DNA of 27,261 bases from an uncultured Bacillaceae bacterium (GTDB lineage: Bacteria > Bacillota > Bacilli > Bacillales > Alkalibacillaceae), in assembly GCA_937983065.1 (NCBI GenBank), contig CALKAL010000085.1, positions 1 to 27,261 of the forward strand, read 5' to 3'. A model generated the notes under the pieces. It was not told where the DNA came from and searched no databases. It saw only the letters and a list, made by a program, of their open reading frames with translations. A program made the position numbers and the translations under genes. Shown in pieces: positions 1 through 7,909 of this stretch (positions within the stretch are counted from its first letter, which is position 1; the number at the start of each line of letters is the position of its first letter).

Positions 1-69
1 AGCGAACAAAAAGATTTGGGCTTTAATCCTTACATTCAACAATTAGAGGCTGTAGTGACGAAAAGTTAG
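1..69 (+). CDS. C-terminal tail of an unidentified protein (partial)
   Basis: An open frame runs from the first base of the window to a TAG at 67-69 and encodes 22 residues ending in LEAVVTKS. No start is present because the gene would begin outside the window. It lies on the strand opposite to the neighbouring deoC, and the two would converge. In related Bacillus genomes a Na/Pi-cotransporter-like gene (yqeW) lies near mtaB, so this could be its end, but the fragment is too short to identify. Twenty-two codons without a stop is weak evidence in itself; the amino acid composition looks like a real amphipathic tail. Confidence 0.3.
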   Translation, partial: SEQKDLGFNPYIQQLEAVVTKS

Positions 70-241
70 CTATATAATTTTAAAAGAACGATTAAATTCC
101 CTGTAAAATATAAGTCGACAAATAAAATGTCTTATGAAAAAATTACTAGCTACATTAAATGATATTAAAAATGTTAGGGATTAGCCTAAAAAATAGTTCG
201 ACAAGAAACCGAAGCGTCTATCGTCTATGAGACCCAAACTG

Positions 242-286
242 TAAAAAACTAACTCGTTAACGGATTGAATAACCGTTAACGAGTTA
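242..286 (-). terminator. Rho-independent terminator after deoC
   Basis: A perfect 14-bp inverted repeat (arms 250-263 and 273-286, 9-nt loop) begins a few bases after the deoC stop. Read on the minus strand it is followed by GTTTTTTAC (242-248), a proper U-run. It closes the whole heat-shock/deoC transcript. The other flank has no comparable T-run, so it mainly serves the minus strand. Confidence 0.9.
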
Positions 287-292
287 TTAATG

Positions 293-964
293 CTAATAAT
301 CACTATTTGTTTTTAAACCTGATACAATTTGAACACCAGCAGATGCCCCAATTCGAGTGGCCCCTGCTTCAATCATATTATTCGCATCTTCTAAACTGCG
401 AACACCACCCGATGCTTTAACACCCATTTCAGGTCCAACAGCAAGGCGCATGAGACGAATATCTTCTACCGTTGCTCCACCGCCAGAAAATCCAGTCGAT
501 GTTTTAACGAAATCGGCTCCTGCTCTTTTGGCAATTTCACACGCTTTCTGTTTTTCTTCCTTCGTTAATAGACTCGTTTCAATAATGACTTTTACAGTTT
601 TTCCTTTAGCCGCTTCAACGACTGCTTTAATATCCTCTTCGACTTCTTCATAACGGCGATCTTTTAATGCACCAATGTTAATAACCATATCAATTTCATC
701 GGCACCATTTTCAACCGCGTTTTCTGTTTCGTACGCTTTCGATTCTGTCGTAGTTGCTCCTAGAGGAAATCCAATCACCGTGCATACTTTAACATCAGAG
801 TCTTTAAGCAACTCGTGACAATGGAAAACCCAAGTCGGATTAATACATACGGAGGCAAAACCGTAGTCAAGTGCTTCTTCACAAAGCTTATTAATCTCTT
901 CAATCCGAGCATCTGGTTTTAATAATGTATGGTCTATCGTTTTATTTAGCTCTATATTCGTCAT
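293..964 (-). CDS. deoC: Deoxyribose-phosphate aldolase
   Basis: Cytoplasmic class I aldolase that splits 2-deoxyribose-5-phosphate into glyceraldehyde-3-phosphate and acetaldehyde in deoxynucleoside catabolism. The 223-residue length is normal for the Bacillus family. Visible motifs are the Schiff-base lysine in DFVKTSTGF (Lys154), the second active-site lysine in GVKASGGVR (Lys183) and the acidic residue in DEIDMVIN (Asp92). The ATG follows GAGGAGG with good spacing. Its start is 16 nt after the mtaB stop, so it is the last gene of the heat-shock transcript, followed directly by a strong terminator. It is not beside other deo genes here, so its physiological link to mtaB is unclear; the arrangement occurs in some other Bacillus lineages. 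Confidence 0.97.
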   Translation of the reverse strand: MTNIELNKTIDHTLLKPDARIEEINKLCEEALDYGFASVCINPTWVFHCHELLKDSDVKVCTVIGFPLGATTTESKAYETENAVENGADEIDMVINIGALKDRRYEEVEEDIKAVVEAAKGKTVKVIIETSLLTKEEKQKACEIAKRAGADFVKTSTGFSGGGATVEDIRLMRLAVGPEMGVKASGGVRSLEDANNMIEAGATRIGASAGVQIVSGLKTNSDY

Positions 965-980
965 CCTTTAACCTCCTCAA

Positions 981-2342
981 TTAGGATGATTGGTAAATGA
1001 GTTGATTTGCTTCTTCCTCATCTTCCATCACTCTAACAAATTGTCCTTCGTTATAAGGATAACCAGCTTTTGTTATTTTTACTTTAACAATTTTTCCGAC
1101 CATATCTTTTGTACAAGGAAAAACAACCTTTAAATAGTTATCCGAATAACCCTCATAAAGCCCTGATGTTTCATCTTTTCTAAATGGTTCTTCTGGGATG
1201 ACTTCGATCACTTCCCCTTCATAAAGAGAAGCATATTCCTTCGCTTGTTGATCAGATAGCTCGATTAATCGATGAACCCTATCTACTTTAATTTCATCGT
1301 CAATTTGATCCTTCATTCGTGCTGCAGGTGTTCCAGTTCGCATTGAATATGGGAAAACATGCAGTTCTGAAAAGCCGATATCACGAACAGCTTCATACGT
1401 TTCCATAAATTCTTCTTCAGTTTCTCCTGGAAAACCGACAATGACATCAGACGTAATTGCTAAGCCAGGGAGTGCTTTTTTCACTTTTTCAATACGCGTC
1501 CGGTAAAAATCCATCGAATATTTTCTTCTCATTCGTTTTAACACTGTATCAGATCCCGATTGCATCGGAATATGTAAATGTCTAACTACTTTTTTAGAAC
1601 GGTCTAAGACGTCAATGACTTCATCAGTAATTTGACTCGCTTCAATCGAAGAAATTCGAATTCGTTTTAATCCGATCACTTTTTCTTCTAAGTCGGTTAA
1701 AAGTTTTGCTAAATTATAGTCTTTTAGATCTTCACCGTAGCCACCTGTATGAATACCTGTTAAAACAATTTCACGGTAACCCGCATCAACTAATTGTTGT
1801 GCTTGTTCAATAACATCTTCAGGTGGTCTTGAGCGCATTAATCCTCTTGCCCACGGAATAATACAAAATGTGCAGAAGTTGTTGCAACCCTCTTGAATTT
1901 TTAACGATGCCCGCGTTCTGTCAGTAAAAGAAGGAACGTCCATCTCTTCAAAGACACGGGTTTTCATAATGTTTTTCACCGCATTAATCGGTTTTCTTTC
2001 TTCTTTATATTGTTCAATGTACGTTAACATTTGTTTTCGTTCTTGAGTACCAACGACGATATCGACCCCTGGTATATCCATAATTTCGTCAGGAGAAGTT
2101 TGCGCATAGCAACCCGTAACACAAATGACGGCATCGGGATTTTTCCGTATCGCTCTACGAATCACTTGTCTACTTTTTCGATCCCCTGTATTCGTTACAG
2201 TACACGTATTAATTACATAAACATCGGAAATTTGATCAAAGTCCACTCGTTCATAGTTATGTTCTTTGAAAAATTGCCAAATTGCTTCTGTCTCATAATG
2301 GTTTACTTTACATCCTAAAGTGTGAAAGGCAACTGTTGTCAC
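981..2342 (-). CDS. mtaB: tRNA t6A37 methylthiotransferase MtaB
   Basis: Radical-SAM enzyme that converts t6A at position 37 of ANN-decoding tRNAs to ms2t6A (YqeV in B. subtilis). The 453-residue protein has the N-terminal MTTase domain with three cluster-binding cysteines (Cys11 in TLGCKVN, Cys47 in NTCTVT, Cys78 in TGCYAQ). The radical-SAM motif CNNFCTFC follows (Cys153, Cys157, Cys160), and a C-terminal TRAM-like domain lies around residues 375-445. The start is GTG. Its Shine-Dalgarno GGAGGTG is embedded in the last codons of rsmE, and only 3 nt separate the two genes, which suggests translational coupling. It belongs to the distal part of the dnaK operon, as in B. subtilis. Confidence 0.97.
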   Translation of the reverse strand: MTTVAFHTLGCKVNHYETEAIWQFFKEHNYERVDFDQISDVYVINTCTVTNTGDRKSRQVIRRAIRKNPDAVICVTGCYAQTSPDEIMDIPGVDIVVGTQERKQMLTYIEQYKEERKPINAVKNIMKTRVFEEMDVPSFTDRTRASLKIQEGCNNFCTFCIIPWARGLMRSRPPEDVIEQAQQLVDAGYREIVLTGIHTGGYGEDLKDYNLAKLLTDLEEKVIGLKRIRISSIEASQITDEVIDVLDRSKKVVRHLHIPMQSGSDTVLKRMRRKYSMDFYRTRIEKVKKALPGLAITSDVIVGFPGETEEEFMETYEAVRDIGFSELHVFPYSMRTGTPAARMKDQIDDEIKVDRVHRLIELSDQQAKEYASLYEGEVIEVIPEEPFRKDETSGLYEGYSDNYLKVVFPCTKDMVGKIVKVKITKAGYPYNEGQFVRVMEDEEEANQLIYQSS

Positions 2343-2345
2343 ACT

Positions 2346-3101
2346 CTACACCTCCAATTCCTCATAATAAAATGAAAATGATGCTAATACGTATAAAGGC
2401 GCTGTTTCAGCCTTTAAAATTCTTTTTCCTAAACGGATAAACTGGCAGCCTTTAGATTCAAAATAAGTTAACTCCTCATCGGTAAAGCCGCCTTCAGGAC
2501 CAAAAATAACTAATACAGAATCCCCGCTTTTAATATTTTTTATCGTTTGTTGGAAAGCGTTAATTTCCTGCTCATCCCGAGCTAATTTTTCACTCGCGAC
2601 TAATAGATGATCAAATTTAAAATCATCGAATATTGATTTAATCGTCTGGGCGTTATGAATAGTTGGGATTAGATTTCGCTCTGATTGTTCGCTTGCACCC
2701 TTTGCAATCTTATTATAGCGGGACAATTTATTATTCTCTCTTTTTTCATCCCATTTTACAACGGAACGCGTCAGTTTTAAAGGGATAAAACTAGACATTC
2801 CTAATTCTGTCCCCTTTTGAATGACGAGCTCTAATTTATCCCCTTTTAATAAACCTTGAGCAATCGTTATATGAACTGGTAATTCTTTTTGTTCTTTTAA
2901 TGGCTCAATTTTACGGCATGTTACTGTAGTTTCATCAAATTCTTCAATTTGACTCAAAAAAGATTGCCCGTTTGGATAACAAATAATCACCTTATCACCA
3001 GCATTCATTCGCATGACGTTAATCATGTGATGACGGTCTTCACCTGTTATTTGAACGAATTCATCATCGATTACCTGTTCATTAATAAAATAACGTTGCA
3101 T
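2346..3101 (-). CDS. rsmE: 16S rRNA (uracil1498-N3)-methyltransferase
   Basis: SPOUT-family methyltransferase that makes m3U1498 in helix 44 of 16S rRNA (YqeU in B. subtilis). The 251-residue protein has an N-terminal PUA-like domain (about residues 1-70) and a SPOUT domain with the knot motifs FGPEGGFTDEE (about 200-210) and LGKRILKAETA (about 224-233), which bind S-adenosylmethionine. The ATG is preceded by GTGAGG at 8-nt spacing. It starts 15 nt after the prmA stop and its end carries the ribosome binding site of mtaB. The grouping prmA-rsmE-mtaB is the conserved modification tail of the dnaK operon. Confidence 0.96.
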   Translation of the reverse strand: MQRYFINEQVIDDEFVQITGEDRHHMINVMRMNAGDKVIICYPNGQSFLSQIEEFDETTVTCRKIEPLKEQKELPVHITIAQGLLKGDKLELVIQKGTELGMSSFIPLKLTRSVVKWDEKRENNKLSRYNKIAKGASEQSERNLIPTIHNAQTIKSIFDDFKFDHLLVASEKLARDEQEINAFQQTIKNIKSGDSVLVIFGPEGGFTDEELTYFESKGCQFIRLGKRILKAETAPLYVLASFSFYYEELEV

Positions 3102-3116
3102 GAAAGGAACCTCACT

Positions 3117-4055
3117 TTATTTTTTGGCTACGATGGCAATCCAATCTTCCATTTTATTCACTTCGATAATCGTAAAGCCTTTGCTAGTAAGCTCGTTTTT
3201 AACATCTTCTTCTTTAGATTTAATAATTCCAGAAGTGATAAAAAAGCCACCATCGTTTAACAGTTCGTACGCATCATCAACAAATTTCAAAATAATTTCT
3301 GCTAATATATTTGCTACGATAACTTCTACTTTCCCTTGAATACCTTGTAATAAATCATTTTGCGAAGCTTGAACGATGTTGTCAACTTCATTTAATTTGA
3401 CATTGTTTATCGTGCTACTAACAGCGACTTCATCTAGGTCAAAGGCCCGCACTGTTTTAGCACCTAGTAAAGCTGAGGCAATCGATAATACGCCAGAACC
3501 AGAACCAACATCAATAACTGCATCACCTTTATTAACATACTTTTCTAATGCTCTGACACTAAGGACCGTTGTTGGGTGAGTCCCTGTACCAAAAGCCATT
3601 CCTGGATCTAACTCGATGATGAGCTCATCCTCTGTTTCTTTTTTATAGTTTTCCCAAGTTGGTACAATCGTGATTCGTTTTGAGATTTGAACAGGTTTAT
3701 AATACTTTTTCCATTCATTTGCCCAATCTTCTTCGTTAATTTCTATAAAAGTGACGTTGTTTTTTCCAATGTCAATATTAAACGTTTGCAAGTTCGTCAC
3801 AGCTTCTTTAATATAATGAACCGTTTCCTCAAACGCATCATTTGAAGGGAGGTAAGCTTTAATATAAACCCCTTCTTCTGGGTACTGATTCGGATCTAGT
3901 TCATAAATCGTACCGTAAAGGGTGACATCTTCTTTAATAAACAAATCAGCTGGATCTTCAATGACGACCCCATTTGCCCCATATTCATGTAAAATATTTG
4001 AGACTGGTTCAATTGCCTCTTGGGTTGTATGGATTTTAACTTCCATCCATTTCAA
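3117..4055 (-). CDS. prmA: Ribosomal protein L11 methyltransferase
   Basis: S-adenosylmethionine-dependent methyltransferase that methylates ribosomal protein L11. The central motif DPGMAFGTGTHPTT and the Rossmann motif VIDVGSGSGVLSIAS are present, and VANILAEI supplies the NxLA-type target-amine motif. I place the start at a TTG at 4053-4055, giving a 312-residue protein starting MKWMEVKIHTT, which matches the MKWxE opening typical of the family. A GTG three codons upstream (4064) is also possible, but the best Shine-Dalgarno-like stretch, GAGTGGGTGA (4061-4070), then overlaps it. The gene starts about 22 nt after dnaJ ends, so both are co-transcribed. Confidence 0.95.
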   Translation of the reverse strand: MKWMEVKIHTTQEAIEPVSNILHEYGANGVVIEDPADLFIKEDVTLYGTIYELDPNQYPEEGVYIKAYLPSNDAFEETVHYIKEAVTNLQTFNIDIGKNNVTFIEINEEDWANEWKKYYKPVQISKRITIVPTWENYKKETEDELIIELDPGMAFGTGTHPTTVLSVRALEKYVNKGDAVIDVGSGSGVLSIASALLGAKTVRAFDLDEVAVSSTINNVKLNEVDNIVQASQNDLLQGIQGKVEVIVANILAEIILKFVDDAYELLNDGGFFITSGIIKSKEEDVKNELTSKGFTIIEVNKMEDWIAIVAKK

Positions 4056-4077
4056 AACAATCACCCACTCTTATCAT

Positions 4078-5205
4078 TTATTCACCTTTAAAAGCTCGTT
4101 TCATCCGTTGAAACAAATTGTCTTGCTGTTCTTCTAATGAATCATCACTGCTTAATTCGTGAAACTCCCTTAACAAATCTTTTTGACGATCATTTAATTG
4201 CTTCGGTACGATCACTTTCACTAAAATATGTTGATCGCCTTGACCGTAACCGTGAACGTTAGGAGCTCCTTTACCTTTAAGGCGAAAATGAGTGCCTGTT
4301 TGCGTCCCTGCTGGAATTTTTAATTTAACCCGTCCATGAACTGTCGGTACTTCAATCTCGTCCCCAAGAGCTGCTTGTGTAAATGTAATCGGCATTTCGC
4401 ATAAAATATCGTCTCCATCACGTTCAAAAAACTCATGCTTACGAACGCGTATGACGACATATAAATCCCCTGGAGGGCCACCATTTTTACCTGGCTCTCC
4501 TTGACCACTTACTCGAATTTGTTGCCCTTCATCAATGCCACCTGGGATTTTAATATCAATTTTTTTGCGTTTTTTTACGCGACCTGAGCCACCACATGTT
4601 GAACATTTATGCTCAATTTCTTGGCCCGTTCCATCACAATGATGACAAACACGGCGATTAACGACACGGCCAAAAGGAGTTTGTTGCTCCATATTTAATT
4701 GACCACTTCCGTGACAATGCGAGCATGTTTTAACGGAAGTGCCAGGCTTTGCGCCACTTCCATCACATGTTTGACACGTTTCTTCTTTCGGAATTTGAAT
4801 CGTCGTCTCTTTACCAAATACAGCTTCTTCAAAATCAATTTCCATCGTATATTGTAAATCTTGACCTTGTTGTGGGGCATTTGGATCTCGTCTTCTTCGC
4901 CCACCCCCGAAAAACATGTCAAAAATATCACCAAAATCACCGAAGTCATCGGTATTAAATCCTCCGAAGCCACCTTGTCCTTGCTGTGTTCCAGCATGAC
5001 CGAAACGATCATATTGAGCCCGTTTATTATCGTCGTTTAAAACTTCATAAGCTTCTTTTACTTCGATAAATTTCTCTTGGGCATCGGGTTCTTTATTCAC
5101 ATCGGGATGGTATTTTCGTGCTAATTTGCGGTAAGCCTTTTTTATTTCTTCCTTCGATGCATCCTTTGATACACCTAAAACATCATAATAATCTCGTTTA
5201 CTCAA
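4078..5205 (-). CDS. dnaJ: Chaperone protein DnaJ (Hsp40)
   Basis: Co-chaperone that delivers substrates to DnaK and stimulates its ATPase. The J domain contains HPD at residues 33-35. A Gly/Phe-rich region (about 73-110) is followed by a zinc-binding region with four CxxCxGxG repeats (CQTCDGSG, CSHCHGSG, CHHCDGTG, CSTCGGSG) and the C-terminal substrate domain. I start it at TTG 5203-5205, which gives MSKRDYYDVLGV and 375 residues, the length of the B. subtilis protein. A longer in-frame reading to 5304 adds 33 residues of unrelated, intergenic-looking sequence. GGGAGAGTGG lies upstream as a moderate Shine-Dalgarno. A terminator and a promoter separate it from dnaK, so its level may be set partly independently. 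Confidence 0.97.
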   Translation of the reverse strand: MSKRDYYDVLGVSKDASKEEIKKAYRKLARKYHPDVNKEPDAQEKFIEVKEAYEVLNDDNKRAQYDRFGHAGTQQGQGGFGGFNTDDFGDFGDIFDMFFGGGRRRRDPNAPQQGQDLQYTMEIDFEEAVFGKETTIQIPKEETCQTCDGSGAKPGTSVKTCSHCHGSGQLNMEQQTPFGRVVNRRVCHHCDGTGQEIEHKCSTCGGSGRVKKRKKIDIKIPGGIDEGQQIRVSGQGEPGKNGGPPGDLYVVIRVRKHEFFERDGDDILCEMPITFTQAALGDEIEVPTVHGRVKLKIPAGTQTGTHFRLKGKGAPNVHGYGQGDQHILVKVIVPKQLNDRQKDLLREFHELSSDDSLEEQQDNLFQRMKRAFKGE

Positions 5206-5242
5206 TGAAGACCACTCTCCCGTACCTTCGTCAATACCATTA

Positions 5243-5272
5243 ATCATACCATTGATTAATTCATGACTGCAA
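5243..5272 (-). promoter_or_regulatory. Candidate sigma-A promoter for dnaJ (extended -10)
   Basis: On the minus strand TTGCAG (5267-5272) is followed after 18 nt by TATGAT (5243-5248), with TGG immediately before the -10 hexamer (extended -10 element). A start near 5236 would leave a leader of about 30 nt before the TTG of dnaJ. It lies directly downstream of the dnaK-dnaJ terminator. Inferred from sequence only. Confidence 0.55.
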
Positions 5273-5287
5273 TCATCGTTAGTCGTT

Positions 5288-5325
5288 AAAAAAGTCAAAG
5301 CCAAGTTTAACCTGACTTTGACTTT
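5288..5325 (-). terminator. Intrinsic terminator between dnaK and dnaJ
   Basis: Minus-strand RNA can form a 15-bp stem (arms 5311-5325 and 5291-5305) with the 5-nt loop UUAAA. Ten outer pairs are perfect; the inner five include two G-U wobbles that pair only in the minus-strand RNA. The 3' arm runs into six consecutive U. This has the form of an efficient or partial terminator inside the heat-shock operon, starting about 13 nt after the dnaK stop. Confidence 0.8.
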
Positions 5326-5337
5326 CGATTCATCCTA

Positions 5338-7170
5338 TTACTTTTTATCTTCTTCGTTAATTTCTTCGTATTCTGCATCTACAACATTGTCATCTGCTTG
5401 TTCATCGCCTTGTTCATTCGCTTGATTTTGTTGTGCTTCTTGTTGAACTTTTTCATATAGCTTGACAGATAAGTTTTGAACTTCTTGCTCAAGCGTTTCT
5501 TTTTTCGCCCGAATATCTTCAATATCTTGACCTTCTAACGCTTTTTTCAGTTCTTCTTTAGCATCCTCAGCTTTTTTCTTCTCGTCATCAGAGACTTGGT
5601 CACCTAAATCTTTAATCGTTTTATCCGTTGTGAAAATTAATTGATCCGCTTCGTTACGAAGTTCAACTTCTTCTTTCTTTTTCTTATCTTCTTCAGCGTT
5701 TTCTTCTGCTTCTTTAACCATTTTATCGATTTCCTCATCGGATAGCCCTGATGATGATTGAATCGTAATGGACTGTTCTTTATTCGTTCCTAAATCTTTA
5801 GCACTTACATTAACAATTCCATTTGCATCAATATCAAAGGTCACTTCAATTTGTGGAATACCACGCGGTGCCGGTGGAATATCCGTTAACTGGAATCGCC
5901 CTAACGTTTTATTATCTGCTGCCATTGGACGCTCCCCTTGAAGGACGTGAATATCTACCGCCGTTTGATTATCCGCAGCTGTTGAAAATGTTTGTGAGTG
6001 ACTCGTAGGAATCGTTGTATTACGTTCAATTAGCTTTGTGAATACGCCACCCATTGTTTCAATTCCTAAAGAAAGTGGTGTGACATCTAAAAGAACGACG
6101 TCTTTAACATCACCTTGTAATACACCACCTTGGATGGCTGCCCCAAGAGCGACAACTTCATCTGGGTTAACACCTTTTGAAGGCTCTTTACCAATTGCCT
6201 TTTGAATCGCTTCTTGAACAGCTGGAATACGTGTTGATCCACCGACTAAGAGAACTTTATCAATTTCTGATGGGCTCATGTCAGCATCTTTTAAAGCTTG
6301 ACGAACAGGACCCATCGTACGTTCAACTAATTCTGAACTTAATTCTTCAAATTTAGCGCGAGTTAATGTCATTTCTAAATGAAGAGGTCCAGCATCACCC
6401 GCTGTAATAAATGGTAGTGAAATTTGTGTTTGCGATACGCCAGAGAGATCTTTTTTCGCTTTTTCTGCCGCATCTTTTAAACGTTGCACAGCCATTTTAT
6501 CTTGAGATAAGTCAATACCATTTTCTTTTTTAAATTCTTGGACCATATAATCGATAATGACTTGGTCAAAGTCATCACCACCTAAACGGTTATCTCCTGC
6601 AGTTGCAACGACCTCAAACGTCCCTTCTCCGATATCTAAAATAGAGACGTCGAATGTTCCACCACCAAGGTCGTAGACGAGAATCGTTTGGTCATCATCT
6701 TGATCAATTCCATAGGATAAGGCAGCTGCTGTTGGCTCGTTAATAATTCTTTCTACTTCTAATCCAGCAATACGCCCAGCATCTTTAGTCGCCTGTCTTT
6801 CCGCATCGTTAAAATAAGCTGGAACAGTAATAACAGCTTTAGTTACTTTTTCACCTAAGTAATCTTCAGCATAGGATTTTAAATGCTGTAAAATAATGGC
6901 TGAAACTTCTTGAGGTGTATAATCTTTGTCTTCAATTTTCTCTTTATGGTCTGTTCCCATATATCTTTTAATAGATTGAATCGTATTCGGATTCGTAATC
7001 GCTTGCCGTTTTGCGACTTCACCCACTTGCCGCTCTCCATCTTTAAAAGAAACAACAGATGGTGTTGTCCGATTTCCTTCTGGGTTCGTAATGACCGTTG
7101 CTTCGCCTCCATCCATGACGGCAACACAAGAGTTTGTTGTACCTAAATCAATTCCGATAATCTTACTCAT
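5338..7170 (-). CDS. dnaK: Chaperone protein DnaK (Hsp70)
   Basis: ATP-dependent Hsp70 chaperone of the cytoplasm. The 610-residue length is typical of Gram-positive DnaK, which is shorter than the enterobacterial form. ATPase-domain signatures are IGIDLGTTNSCVAV (5-18), the IINEPTAAALSYG region (142-154) and DLGGGTFDVSILD (167-179). The hydrophobic interdomain linker VLLD (359-362) is followed by the substrate-binding domain, a charged helical lid and a disordered acidic tail ending in EEDKK. The ATG follows AAGGAGG. It starts 26 nt after grpE with no signal between, so the two are co-transcribed. Regulation is through the HrcA/CIRCE system upstream of hrcA. Confidence 0.99.
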   Translation of the reverse strand: MSKIIGIDLGTTNSCVAVMDGGEATVITNPEGNRTTPSVVSFKDGERQVGEVAKRQAITNPNTIQSIKRYMGTDHKEKIEDKDYTPQEVSAIILQHLKSYAEDYLGEKVTKAVITVPAYFNDAERQATKDAGRIAGLEVERIINEPTAAALSYGIDQDDDQTILVYDLGGGTFDVSILDIGEGTFEVVATAGDNRLGGDDFDQVIIDYMVQEFKKENGIDLSQDKMAVQRLKDAAEKAKKDLSGVSQTQISLPFITAGDAGPLHLEMTLTRAKFEELSSELVERTMGPVRQALKDADMSPSEIDKVLLVGGSTRIPAVQEAIQKAIGKEPSKGVNPDEVVALGAAIQGGVLQGDVKDVVLLDVTPLSLGIETMGGVFTKLIERNTTIPTSHSQTFSTAADNQTAVDIHVLQGERPMAADNKTLGRFQLTDIPPAPRGIPQIEVTFDIDANGIVNVSAKDLGTNKEQSITIQSSSGLSDEEIDKMVKEAEENAEEDKKKKEEVELRNEADQLIFTTDKTIKDLGDQVSDDEKKKAEDAKEELKKALEGQDIEDIRAKKETLEQEVQNLSVKLYEKVQQEAQQNQANEQGDEQADDNVVDAEYEEINEEDKK

Positions 7171-7196
7171 CTCAAATCCTCCTTATTTGTAACTGT

Positions 7197-7763
7197 TTAT
7201 TCGTTTACTTTAACCATTGAAGGTCTTAATACGCGGTCTTTTAATACATATCCTTTTTGTAAAACTTCTACAATCTGGTTTGATTCAAAGCCCTCTTCTT
7301 GTACTTGCATGACAGCTTGATGTACTTGAGGATCAAACATTTCATTTTCTGCTTTGATCTCTTCAACGCCAACTTGTTTTAAAGCATTTAATAATTGGTC
7401 GTGAATCATTTTCATTCCATCGACAAAGGATTTCATCTGATCATCATCAATTTCAAATTGTAGGGCCCGCTCAAAATTATCTAAAATCGGGATAATTTCG
7501 TTTGCTAAGTCTTGAGATTTATATTTTAAATCATTTTCTCTATCTTTTTTAGCCCGACGTTTAAAGTTTTCAAAATCAGCTTGAAGTCGTAACATTTTTT
7601 CATAAATTTCTTCTTTTTCAGTTTCTAATTCAGTTATTTTACTGGTCAAATCAGCTTCTTCACTAACTTCATCATCGTTTTCTATTGACGTTTCTTCAAC
7701 GTTTTCATCTTCTGTTTCATCATTCTTTTCTTCTTCTAATGGTGCTTTGTTTTGTTCATCCAT
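7197..7763 (-). CDS. grpE: Nucleotide exchange factor GrpE
   Basis: Exchanges ADP for ATP on DnaK. From the ATG at 7761-7763 the protein has 188 residues, close to the B. subtilis length. The strong Shine-Dalgarno AGGAGGTGA lies 8 nt upstream, which decides this start; a longer reading to 7826 would place the Shine-Dalgarno inside the gene. Residues 1-40 are acidic and probably disordered. Residues 40-100 form the long coiled-coil dimerisation helix, and the C-terminal part has the beta-domain with FDPQVHQAVMQV (143-153) and GYVLKDRVLRPSMVKV (171-186). Confidence 0.97.
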   Translation of the reverse strand: MDEQNKAPLEEEKNDETEDENVEETSIENDDEVSEEADLTSKITELETEKEEIYEKMLRLQADFENFKRRAKKDRENDLKYKSQDLANEIIPILDNFERALQFEIDDDQMKSFVDGMKMIHDQLLNALKQVGVEEIKAENEMFDPQVHQAVMQVQEEGFESNQIVEVLQKGYVLKDRVLRPSMVKVNE

Positions 7764-7809
7764 AATATCAGTCACCTCCTGATTCAATAACAACGTTTTC
7801 CAATTGTAT

Positions 7810-7839
7810 AATATATCATGAAACACCTTTTATAAACAA
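7810..7839 (-). promoter_or_regulatory. Candidate internal promoter for grpE
   Basis: On the minus strand TTGTTT (7834-7839) is followed after 18 nt by TATATT (7810-7815), preceded by TGA as an extended -10. It lies just downstream of the hrcA-grpE hairpin and upstream of the grpE ribosome binding site. The -35 matches only partly and the area is AT-rich, so this is a moderate call. Confidence 0.35.
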
Positions 7840-7852
7840 CTAATTACAATCG

Positions 7853-7883
7853 TAAGAAAACTTGGCTAAAAAGAACGCCAAGT
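7853..7883 (-). terminator. Hairpin between hrcA and grpE, possible attenuator or processing site
   Basis: A 7-bp stem ACTTGGC/GCCAAGT (arms 7860-7866 and 7877-7883, 10-nt loop) lies 26 nt after the hrcA stop. On the minus strand it is followed by TTTTCTT. The stem is short and the U-run interrupted, so partial termination or RNA processing and stabilisation of the grpE-dnaK segment is more likely than full termination. In B. subtilis the hrcA-grpE junction is known to be an mRNA processing region. Confidence 0.5.
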
Positions 7884-7909
7884 CTTGAATATTAATAAAA
7901 GTTTTTTAT

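Noticed and set aside
174..189. TTAGG-N6-CCTAA repeat between the partial plus-strand gene and deoC
   Set aside because: A five-bp stem with no clear U-run on either strand; the stretch 70-241 otherwise shows nothing I can support.
4695..5012. Alternative same-strand frame of 105 codons inside dnaJ
   Set aside because: It overlaps the zinc-finger part of dnaJ in another frame and shows no domain; it is a shadow.
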